NCBI GenBank assembly: GCA_036939975.1
Contig: JALLPB010000248.1
Span: forward strand, 1-29,925
Source of the DNA: Cyclostephanos tholiformis
Lineage: Eukaryota > Bacillariophyta > Thalassiosirophyceae > Thalassiosirales > Thalassiosiraceae
Length of the DNA: 29,925 nt
Reading direction: 5' to 3'
Positions 1 through 9,200 of the stretch are shown here, piece by piece. Position 1 is the stretch's first letter, and each line of letters starts with the position of its first letter. Under the pieces are notes generated by a model. That model made no database searches and was not told the origin of the DNA. It saw only the letters and a program-made list of their open reading frames with translations. Position numbers and translations under genes: made by a program.

Positions 1-140
1 AAAAGGTAATGCAATCAAAGGCGCAACGAGTTTTTCCTCCCCAAAAAGGAAAATGGCACTTTTTCTTATGATATTACCTATATTACAACATCATAACTAC
101 TATCGTATGGTACTGCGAACCGAAGATACACCTAATATCG

Positions 141-923
141 TCACTGAAAGGGACCAAAATCGTAGTGTTCGGCGGCTCATCAGGTATCGGCCTCGCGGTG
201 TGTCGCCGACTCGCGCGATGTGGCCCACCGCGCGCCCTGGTGATCGTCGGAACCCACGCCGCTGAAGCTTGATGGGGCGTGTGATGAGCTGCGGGCGTCG
301 GCGGCGGACGACGGACGGTGCAATCCCAATCGAAATCTCCAGCGCGGTCGTGGACATGTCGGACGAGGATGCCGTCCGGGCGTTCTACGCGCGCTATCCC
401 GACGGATACTTCGATCACGTCGTGATTACCGCCGGACATAGCGCCTTACTCGGCAACGTGATCGAGAACAACCGCACTGTGGCGGACCTCAGGGTGCAGG
501 TGGAAATGAAATTCTTCAACCAGATGTGCGCGGTCCCGAACGGCCATCCGAAGGTCCGTCGATGGCGGTAGCTTCGTTCTATTCTCCGGCATACTCGCCC
601 AGCGTCCAGGTCACGGGAATACATCCCTCTCCATCGCGAACGCGGCCGTGGAGGCTTCCGTGCGGGGACTGTCGAACGACCTCGGTCACGCTCGCAGGAT
701 ACGCATCAACTGCGTCTCACCGGGCATGACGGACACGGATACGTACGCTAGGATGGACGCGACGAAAAAGGGACGCCTATACCGGAATGCGCGCCGCGAG
801 GAGTCGCCGTTGGGGCGCATCGCCACCCCCGACGACATTGCCGACTCGGTCATTTACCTCATAACCAATTGCAACGTCGCCGGGCAGGTTATCGTGAACG
901 ATGCGGGGCTCGGCGGAGTATAA
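141..923 (+). pseudogene. Atypical short-chain dehydrogenase/reductase (SDR) relic with three +1 frameshifts
   Basis: The translation moves through frames 3, 1, 2 and back to 3. The first segment (from about 141) holds the Rossmann motif FGGSSGIG. The frame then breaks near 264, near 319 and near 535-550. The last segment, to the stop at 921-923, reads GGSFVLFSG, then SIANAAVEA, then INCVSPGMTDTDT and a normal SDR end. Each break is fixed by dropping one base, so all three look like one-base insertions. The usual YxxxK catalytic pair reads L-S-I-A-N. This resembles the atypical SDR group with an SG..A.RP.PG stretch and NGAVEA-like segment, which lacks a normal Tyr/Lys pair. No in-frame ATG is visible upstream of the Rossmann motif. 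The region is clearly richer in GC than its flanks. The nearby 10-kb UTP20 gene has no frame errors, so decay is more likely than poor sequence. SDR identity is confident; the substrate is unknown. Confidence 0.75.
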
Positions 924-1555
924 GAAGGGTCGAAAATTCCGCATGTACAATGAAAGATGCTGGTTAGTGATGTAGTATTCCATTTATTATATTTATTACA
1001 TGGTGAGATTCGATCTCATACCAATGTCTACATCAACGGATGTCGAAAGGGCTGTACTGCGATGAGACTGACCCATGCGTGCTTAGCAAAAACACCGACT
1101 TCTTTCAATGAGGTATCAAACGATTTCCTTTCCATGAAAAACAAATTTTCCGAGTTTGCAAAGTGACAGAGGTGATGTCGCCATCCGAAAATATCATATT
1201 GATGAGGTCCTGGTGGGGATGGGGACTCGGTGAGACAATGGTGGGAGGAGAGACGCCATTGGCAAATGAGTAATAGTGATGTTTCAAGGGGACGCATCTG
1301 TCATGGATAGATTGTGAGAATATCAGGTACCATAATAGCCAGCGCAGGGGATCAAACTATTGCAAATGTCGCCGGTTGTCATAAGCCACATTTGTATTCA
1401 CAGCGGCATGCGTTGAATAAAATTTGGTACGAACGATAGAGCACATTTTTCTGATCCTACAGTTAAACTACCATTCTATGGTTCCCAACGTTCATATCCC
1501 CCCCCCCCCTCCAAAGAACATTACGAATCTCTTGATTATAACTCAGCGCGACAAT
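924..1555. other. Intergenic spacer with poly-C tract
   Basis: This spacer lies between the SDR relic and the 3' end of the GW-repeat gene. Short frames on both strands show no composition or motif that suggests a protein. A run of 12 C lies at about 1498-1509, just downstream of the minus-strand gene's stop codon. I see nothing else I can support. Confidence 0.6.
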
Positions 1556-4156
1556 TTAGGGGTTGGATGATTTCGTCAACCATGCTGGGAGAGTCTGATT
1601 TACACCACGTCCACGACCACGTCCACTTCCATGCCCGTTGCTTGTTGTTTCTCCTACGGAATGCGGCGCTGCTGGAGCGGGCGAAATAAATCGTCTCATT
1701 TCCGAGAATGTATTGCCACGTCCCGTATTACTGCCGGGAGCATTCGATGAAGCAGTATTATTGGTATTTGCCCCTGCCATTGCAGCGAATGAATTGGCTG
1801 TCACGCCAATATCGCCCGGCATTCCTATGGGGCCGTCATGTGCTGAGGATTGCATTTGCTTTGTAATCCAAGCAGGTTGGTTCACGTGCGCACCCCGTCC
1901 TCTACTTGCAACGGCAGAATCAGCTCTGTACATTTTTTCAGGTCGAGCATCCCTGCCATCATAATCATCGCTCCGGCTGTGTTTCAATCCTTGTGCAGGA
2001 TGCCCGCTGTAGTCTCGAAAGCTTCCCTCTCGACTACTTGACGAGCGATATTCTTCACCTAGATCAAGGCTGCTACTCCCCCCTTGCGGATTGCTGTAAG
2101 GATAGTCTTCTCGACCTCCAACTCTCGAACCGCTGCGATGGTAGGCACGATCATCTCGACCACCGTCATAACCACGATCGTCTGACGAGCGATCGTCATA
2201 GCGGCTAAAGGACGAATTGCCTACGGAACGAGAAGAATAGTCGTCTGAGCGGGAGGGGGGATTGTGTAAGTCACCGCCACTATTATCTTTTTGTGCTCTC
2301 ATCATTGGCTCCTGTGAGGAGTTATTCATTGGAATGTTGGAGCCCAACATACCTCTTGCAAATTTCGAAGATCCTCTAGCCTTAGATGGTTGAATGGCAG
2401 AATTTCCATCCCGTGTCCTTCCCCATCCACTGGATGCGCTGCCTAGACTAGGTGCACTAAAAGTAAGTTTTTCATTTGACTGTGACGCTGCACGGTCGCT
2501 GGGGTTGTGATTGCTGGTAGCCATTGTGGCACGGCTGGAATTGTATGACTGAGTAGTGGAGGACTCCTTATTCGTTGCCATCGATTCGAGACCATTATGT
2601 GAAGTGGCACGCGAATAGGTGTGTGGCTGTGCGGCAGATTCCCTATCACAAATCACCGGCTCCCGCGAGGCGTTGTTTACAGGAATGTTGGAACCCAACA
2701 TACCCCTTACAAATGTCGAAGATCCTCTGGCCTTAGATGGTTGACTGACAGAATTTCCGTCCCGTGTCCTTCCCCATCCACTGGATGCGCTGCCTTGACT
2801 AGGTGCACGAAAAGTAAGTTTTTCATTTGACTGTGAAGCTGCACGGTCGTTCGGGTTGTATGGCTGATTACTGGTAGCCATAGTGGTACGGCTGGTATTG
2901 TGTGACTGAGTTGTGGAGGATTCCTTATTTGTTGCCGTTGATTCGAGACCTTCATGTGAAGCGGCACGTGAATAGGTGTGTGGCTGTACGGCTGATTCCC
3001 CGACACGTGTCCTCCCCCAGCCATCATTCGCAGAGGGAGATGCAGAGACCGCAGTGTGAGATTTCCTCCCCCAGCCATCATTCGCAGAGGGAGATGCAGA
3101 GACCGCTGTGTGAGATTTCCTCCCCCAGCCATCATTCGCAGAGGAAGATGCAGAGACCGCTGTGTGAGATTTCCTCCCCCAGCCATCATTCGCAGAGGGG
3201 GATGCAGAAACTTGAGTGTCAGATTGCGCAGCAGGCTTATCGGCTAAAAGATGACCAGCAGCCTGTGCTCTCATGGCAGCCATTCGCATATTTCTCGCAG
3301 CACTGACATCAAGTTGCTTTGAAGGTGCCAGCCCCGGTGCCGTATTTGATGGAGGTGATGCGGCCGCTGCTGAGGCTTTTGGAGGCTTGCTCTTGAGACT
3401 CTCCACATAAGCCTCTACGATGGTGAATTCCTTGTGCAGAAAATGAGCCGACCCACCACAATGATTGATGACCTTCCGTGCGGCGTTCACATTTCCTTCC
3501 CAATCGACACCCATCATATTTTTCAAGTCTTGGAGTCTCCCAGGCTTAACGACGTCTTTCAAATCCTCGGTGATGAAAGAAAACAGGGACCTAATGATCT
3601 TGACTGCGGTGTATTCCCCTAGAGATGCCGACGTTGCTGTTTCGCCGGTGTCAATCGATGAAAGTCGCAACAAACGTTGAAGGGCATAATTAAACCAGGG
3701 ACCGAACACTACCATCCCCCCGGTCTCCTTGTTCTTAAATAATCTATTTTTGGCGGATTTCTCTGACCGTCGTAAAGTCTCAATCTCGAGAAGGATCGCT
3801 TCCTCCAAACACTCAGGGTCAAAATCATCGGATTTTGGACCATGGACCTTGTAGATGGCACGGTCGAAAAACATCCTCTCAGATCCAACCTTCACGCGGT
3901 GCTTTTGATACAGAAGGGGAGCGCCATCTTGGACGACCAATTCGATGAGTGACATCCCCACCTTTGCGATGGCTCGTGATGTGTAGTCATCGGAGTATAT
4001 ACCCCAATTGTCGTTGATCTGGATTTTGCATTTGTCGATGGCCTCTATCTCCTTCTTCGTGAAGAACTCACTACTGTTGGGGGTGACAGTTCTTCCATCG
4101 CCGCCATAGTCACTATCTTCGGAGTCAGAATCTTTGAGGACGTAACGTCTTGACAT
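1556..4156 (-). CDS. GW-repeat, RG-rich low-complexity protein, unknown function
   Basis: A single exon encodes 866 residues from an ATG at 4154-4156. I do not recognise the family. Residues 1-30 are Ser/Asp rich. Residues about 30-255 look globular and mostly helical, with well-spaced hydrophobic positions. Residues about 256-315 are Ala/Ser/Pro rich. Four DGWGR motifs follow at an 18-residue period (about 325-382). Two long duplicated units (about 387-500 and 506-617) each carry one SGWGR motif. Residues 630-750 are rich in Ser, Asp, Arg, Gly and Tyr. The tail has two copies of an RG stretch plus a PAW[I/L]TK motif (about 751-766 and 845-862), and the second ends the protein. Multiple GW/WG motifs in disordered sequence are the known pattern of Argonaute-binding proteins, and RG/RGG tails often bind RNA. 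An RNA-linked role is therefore an inference, not shown. It is divergent from the GNAT gene at 4893. Confidence 0.85.
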   Translation of the reverse strand: MSRRYVLKDSDSEDSDYGGDGRTVTPNSSEFFTKKEIEAIDKCKIQINDNWGIYSDDYTSRAIAKVGMSLIELVVQDGAPLLYQKHRVKVGSERMFFDRAIYKVHGPKSDDFDPECLEEAILLEIETLRRSEKSAKNRLFKNKETGGMVVFGPWFNYALQRLLRLSSIDTGETATSASLGEYTAVKIIRSLFSFITEDLKDVVKPGRLQDLKNMMGVDWEGNVNAARKVINHCGGSAHFLHKEFTIVEAYVESLKSKPPKASAAAASPPSNTAPGLAPSKQLDVSAARNMRMAAMRAQAAGHLLADKPAAQSDTQVSASPSANDGWGRKSHTAVSASSSANDGWGRKSHTAVSASPSANDGWGRKSHTAVSASPSANDGWGRTRVGESAVQPHTYSRAASHEGLESTATNKESSTTQSHNTSRTTMATSNQPYNPNDRAASQSNEKLTFRAPSQGSASSGWGRTRDGNSVSQPSKARGSSTFVRGMLGSNIPVNNASREPVICDRESAAQPHTYSRATSHNGLESMATNKESSTTQSYNSSRATMATSNHNPSDRAASQSNEKLTFSAPSLGSASSGWGRTRDGNSAIQPSKARGSSKFARGMLGSNIPMNNSSQEPMMRAQKDNSGGDLHNPPSRSDDYSSRSVGNSSFSRYDDRSSDDRGYDGGRDDRAYHRSGSRVGGREDYPYSNPQGGSSSLDLGEEYRSSSSREGSFRDYSGHPAQGLKHSRSDDYDGRDARPEKMYRADSAVASRGRGAHVNQPAWITKQMQSSAHDGPIGMPGDIGVTANSFAAMAGANTNNTASSNAPGSNTGRGNTFSEMRRFISPAPAAPHSVGETTSNGHGSGRGRGRGVNQTLPAWLTKSSNP
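2306..2998 (-). repeat. Two direct ~340-bp coding duplications
   Basis: The segments 2306-2641 and 2657-2998 encode two similar units of about 112-114 residues in the GW protein. Shared landmarks in order are QPHTYSRA, GLES.ATNKESSTTQS, DRAASQSNEKLTF, SASSGWGRTRDGNS, QPSKARGSS and RGMLGSNIP. The two copies differ by scattered substitutions and a small in-frame length change, so this is an older duplication than the 54-bp array. Confidence 0.9.
3010..3212 (-). repeat. 54-bp coding tandem repeat (GWGR repeat)
   Basis: About 3.75 head-to-tail copies begin at 3010, 3064, 3118 and 3172 on the + strand, with a 54-bp period and only a few base differences between them. In the minus-strand protein each unit is 18 residues and contains DGWGR. 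The period is a multiple of three, so copy-number change keeps the reading frame. Confidence 0.92.
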
Positions 4157-4892
4157 GATGTCTTTTCTTGCCGAGTTCAGCGAATTCGAAAAAAGGTCAG
4201 CGCGGCGTTACTTGTGAGGTGCGGTTACGCAGAGTGCTTTGGGAAATAAGATTTACGATCGGAATACAGTCGGTAGAATCCGGGGATGCCAACGAAGTGG
4301 ATCGAGGATAGGTGGGACGACGAGGATGGTGGGTGACGAGGGATATCGTTGATCGTAGCGGCGGCAGAGGCGGTCGAGTTGAGGACGATTGGGGTTGTAG
4401 AAATCTCTAAATCGTGATGATGCCGATGGGACCGACAGAGGCAAGCACGATGGTGCCAATGGTAACGGAAGCAACGATGACGGGATGCTCTGCGACTTAG
4501 CTGCCGGTCCGGAGCTGGGCCCGTGGACGTCAATCTCGGCAAAAGTTACCATACACCCGAAAGATGAAGCGGGGAAAACGGGCGACGGACAGGAGTTAGT
4601 GAGAGAAAAGGGGGGGGAAAGGGGGGGTGATAGGTCGAAGCCCCTCTTCTTCACTTCCCCTTCAACCCCGCCCCCTTTTTTATTTTATCCCTCTCTACTC
4701 TATCTCCATAAAAAACTTGAAACCTGCAGCCCCCCCTCACCATGGCAGCCGAAACGACGCGCTAAACAATACTACTACTATTTTCCACACACACACACAC
4801 AGTTGACACACGCAGACACTCTTCTCTATGATATTCTCTACGATTAAATAATACGATATCTTTGCTCATTATTTTGTATCACTCCATCTTGA
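4157..4892. promoter_or_regulatory. Divergent intergenic region (shared upstream region)
   Basis: This 736-bp spacer separates two genes transcribed away from each other, so it should hold both promoters. It contains a G-run pair (about 4610-4617 and 4621-4627) separated by AAA, then a pyrimidine-rich stretch with C runs (about 4640-4685), and a CA microsatellite at about 4786-4801. The open frames inside it are low-complexity and show no protein-like pattern. No core promoter element could be placed with confidence. Confidence 0.5.
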
Positions 4893-5949
4893 ATGGCAGT
4901 ATGCGAAATGCGGCGAAGGAATAACTGTGCGAGTGCGCTATGGTGGGGGGCTCTGGCATCACTCATCCTTGTCTCGCATGTCTACTCACCTGTTTTCGCA
5001 ATAGGGAAACTGTGGCTTACTATTTCAGAAAGAGACGGAGCATTCACACCATGTTTCGTGAGCGCCAACCGTCGCTGTCTCTTGAAAGCCCGCTATGGAA
5101 GAATTCATTTTGGCCGACTGCTAAGATCAGAGTACTCACATAACAGAATCAGAGTTAGGAATTCGGGGAGCAACACTGCCAGCAACGCGTCCACAGTGAA
5201 AGTGAGAGAATTCTTTATTTCGGATGCTCAAGTCGTTCGTGAGTGACATCGAATCGATGCATGCTGAATTTGAATAATATTGCGTTGAACCAAAATGAAT
5301 CCTTAACAAAATTATACTTCGAACAGATCTGAGCACTGCAGCTCGTATTCTCACTGAAGAATTCTACTCCCACAAGACGAACTTCTTCACCTTTCAAATG
5401 GAACGTCTCAAAACGGTCTTATCGCTGGAATCTACATTTACGAATCGAAGAAGTACACCACGAAATGAATATTTGAGTCGGACTTTGCAACGAATGATTG
5501 TGGCATGCGACGCGAAAAATGGCCAAGTCGTGGGGTTTGTAGAGGTCGATGCACGTCCTCTGGTCGGTAACAGAAACAGTGTTACAGAAAACGAGTCATC
5601 GCCTAAAGAGGGTACATCCGATATTCTTCGTTCGTACATGTACAATCTTGCCGTGGATAAGAAATGGAAACGAAAAGGTATTGCATCGGCGCTCGTACAG
5701 GCATGTGAGCTTTTCGTGCTTGACATGCATGATTTATGCGTCGAGAAGAGACTCTATTTACGGGTACGTAAATCCAACCGTGCAGCGATTGCTCTGTATG
5801 AAAGCTTAGGATACAGAGAGATGCCTCCAGAAGTAATTCACATGTCAAAGGAAGATATTAACAGGGGATCGTTGGAGGATGGTGAATTAATTCTATTCGC
5901 GAAAGATTTGCCTATGGACGGCGAATGCCTCCTGGATAATATTGAGTAG
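4893..5949 (+). CDS. GNAT-family N-acetyltransferase with N-terminal signal/anchor
   Basis: There are two exons, 4893-5238 and 5327-5949. The 88-nt intron has donor GTGAGT and acceptor GAACAG. The join keeps frame and gives 322 residues. The start is the ATG at 4893; another in-frame ATG is at 4908. Residues about 6-36 are MRRRNN followed by a hydrophobic stretch (WWGALASLILVSHVYSPVFA), which looks like a signal peptide or anchor. In a diatom this could be the first part of a plastid-targeting leader, but no clear ASAF-type site is present. The GNAT fold covers about residues 116-310. Motif A is V-D-K-K-W-K-R-K-G-I-A-S (about 225-236), the acetyl-CoA pyrophosphate loop. The later segment N-R-A-A-I-A-L-Y-E-S-L-G-Y is the classic GNAT end pattern. 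The acceptor substrate is unknown. It is convergent with UTP20, 268 bp away. Confidence 0.88.
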
Positions 5950-6217
5950 AGAGAAATATACTCCCCTTCACATATATTTGTTGCCATGTTACTTTATCGT
6001 ATTTCTTGCTCTCTTTAGATATTGACTACCTCCAACCTCGCGATGGCACTCCTCGCTTGATTCGATGGCAGGATATCTCGCTAGCTCATACCCAACATTA
6101 ACATTGGCGTTCAATCTAAATCGTCGTTCTTCAAAACGACAACAGTTGCGCACTTGACGGGCAACTAAATCTTAGTTCCAATGTTAATCAGTATAATAAG
6201 TATCAAGTGGAATATGT
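5950..6217. other. Tail-to-tail spacer between GNAT gene and UTP20
   Basis: This 268-bp AT-rich stretch must hold the 3' UTRs and polyadenylation sites of both convergent genes. No gene or repeat was seen. Confidence 0.5.
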
Positions 6218-9200
6218 CTAGACGTGACGCCTCTTCTTTGAAGCGCCACGCTGAGATCGTCTATCTTCTACAGTTCTCTTTTTTCGCTCTTTCTCCCTGA
6301 CTTGTTTCATTATCTTTCGCTGAGCAGCAGCAGCAGGATTGTGAACTGCTTCAGAAGCAATATCTTGTTTGCGTCTGTCTCGCTTTTCGCGCGCCTTGCG
6401 ATTAACCTCAGCAAAAGCTTTAATAAACTGCTCGGTCCCACAGGTATCTTCAAGGATGCGCAAGACATCTTTTGGCAATGCAATCTGGAGATTATCATCA
6501 GGTTGGTCGTCGGGGCCTAATTTGTTTGTTGCTTCTCTGATGTCTCTGTCGATGGGGTCAATCATTAATTCAAGATATCGACTTAAATGCTGTGGATCAC
6601 ATGATGTACATAAGGCTGCAAAGCACTTGAAGACCGAAGCACGGCGGCGACTTCCTTTTGGCTTGGCTATGTTGGATAGGCGTGTCATGACCCACAAGCA
6701 CGGATCCTTTGATTTTTCTGGCAAATCCACATCCCCCTCGCTCCCTTCGTTTTTTCCATGAGAAACATTGTAACATATGTTATGGTGCTGCTTCATTGCG
6801 CGAAAGGTCCATGTAATTGTCTTGATCGCTATTGTTGATGTTGCCTCAACAAAGTTAGCATCTTCAGCATCTAATTGTCGACATGAATTGCGTGCGATTT
6901 TGTAGATACATTCAGGAATTTTCACAACGAATGACTCGGGTGCATCGTTGATCAATCTGCTAGGTTCTATTTCATTCACATGGCTGAGAATGATACGTGA
7001 TGATACTTGCATAACCCAAGGATGCGGGTAGGCCATTAAGTTCACAAGTGCGTCCCATAGCTCATAATTCAGCCGTAATAGTGAGGGCATACGCTTTTGC
7101 AATTTCTCAGTACAAATAAGATTGTGGTACAACAATTCCCATCCACTTTCATCTTCAACATCTTGCTTAGTTATGACCTCTTGAACAATAGAGACAATGT
7201 CAGAGGCATTGCTGCCACGCTTAACGTAGTCCGGCCTAGAATCAACAAAAATACCCAGCAGTTGAGCGGATGCTCTTTGCATTGGTAATGAGTTGATCCC
7301 AAAAGATTGCGACCAACGTTTTGCGTACACAAACAAGGATTGCGCAGAGTCAGTGGAAATACGTTGAAGTAAAAGGGAAATGCAATCAGCAGTTGCTTCT
7401 TTGCATTTCCTGGCATCGTCGTTGACCAGCTGCAACACCAGTGGGAGGAAGAAAAACTGACAACGTGATTCAATGAATGTTAAAGGAAACTTTTGAATTA
7501 GAGAAGAGAGGAGGTCAATTGCTGCCAGTCTTCCTTCTTCATACTCGTATTTGATATTTAGTACAATTTGATTAAGGTGGTTGTCGAATCGTTGCGTGCC
7601 CATTGGATACTCAAGAAGATATTGTAGAAATATTTGAGAACTTTGCTGTTATGCGTATAGAGGAAGGAAATTATTCGAATGAGTATTACACCGTAAAGGG
7701 AAACCATGTAGCAATCGCTCAAACTGATCTCACCAATCGAATAGCAGACTTTTGACTCTGAACGGTTAGTTTCAATATTATGTCCATCAAATCATAAAAC
7801 TCAGATGAAACGTATCTCTTCGATGAAATGGCCTTAACTAAACCGAAAGTAGAGTTGTGATGGTCATATTCTCTTACAGCGGAATGTAACAAACAAATAA
7901 GGGCTTGCATCTGGTCTGTAGTAAGCGGCAGCGCTTCACTATGATTGGATTGTGCATGCGCATTTTCATCTTCAAATAAGGCCAGGGTTGATTTCTGCGT
8001 AACTGGGGACGCGAATTTCTGGTGTGAAATGAGGAGGGTGAGTGTTTTGAAGCAACTTTGCACGATATCACTCTGAGTGTTTGTTGCGGCTCCTACAGCT
8101 GTCAGATGGTTGAGAATGCTTGGTCCCAAGTCCTCTGCCGCCTTAGAGACAGAAGGCAAATCCATTCGAAGGAAGATACCTAGGCATCTTAAAGACAACA
8201 GCACTGCTTGATTGTCACTTGAAAAGCTCACACAATGCGTGAGGAGGGGGAGGTAAGGGGCCGCCATTCCACACAGCTTGTCATCAGAAACATCAAGCTT
8301 CGATCTCTTCAAGAACGAATTAAGCAAAGTCAGCCCAAAGCTGACAGCACAAGCATTTGCCGGGTTGTTAAGTGTTTTAACGGTAGATGACTCAATTGGG
8401 GAGTGACGCCGGCTTCCAGTGAGCTTCGGAGCAGCAGCCCCATCATACACTTTGAGGAGCGCTTTTTTTTGGTTCTTTTTCATATCGAGGGCTACTTTTT
8501 GAGTTCCTGCTGCTCCAATACTAGATGGCGTCCAATGCGCAACTGCAACTGCTATCATCGTTTCTTTCTGTGTGTTTATTGTTGAACTACCACCTGCACG
8601 ATTTGACTTACTTGATTTGCTCACTTGAAGAGGAGCCTCTTCCTCATCATCGCTGTTTTCCAAATCAGCATCTTCTTCACTCCTCAGCTTTGTCCTACCA
8701 TAAACAAATGGTGCGACTGTTGCAAAAACAAACGGGAGAATTTCATCGTACTTTGCAGTCGAGTTATTTGAGAAGCCAAAAGCAATTCTATTCAGGCACT
8801 CCTTAACCTTTCTAATTGTTGACGATGGAGCATCAGGATCTCTGAGACGATCAAGAAAAGGAGTTACAATCGCGTGCACGACAGATGCATGTGTGAGTCC
8901 AGGGATGCTTTCTTTCAATATTGATGTGGCTAGAGATGGTTTGAAGCAAACCATTCTCGAGATAATTTCCAGCGAGTCCTGGCTTTTTGATCCCATAGCT
9001 TCTTTGATTAGACGTCTTTCATGTCCTGCTTGGTCCTTGATTTCGCTCGCCTTTCCGAAAATGTCTGACATTTATAGCGGAGAGAGTGAGACAAAAAAAG
9101 GGAAAAGCTTTTGTGAAATAGTACGATAAGACTGACTTACCTTGATGAATAAGATCGAGCATAGCAGGAACACAACGGTCAAACAATGAAAGGGTGGCGA

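Noticed and set aside
141..923. Introns explaining the SDR frame changes
   Set aside because: Homology runs through each break with only one base out of place, leaving no room for an intron.
3010..3212. 54-bp repeats as a possible CRISPR array
   Set aside because: The repeats are contiguous with no unique spacers, lie inside an open coding frame and fit a eukaryotic minisatellite.
2707..3306. Repeat-bearing open frames of 134 and 160 residues overlapping the GW gene
   Set aside because: They are alternative-frame readings of the same 54-bp coding repeat, with no independent support.
4225..4847. Open frames in the divergent spacer
   Set aside because: They have low-complexity, simple-repeat-driven composition with no domain pattern.
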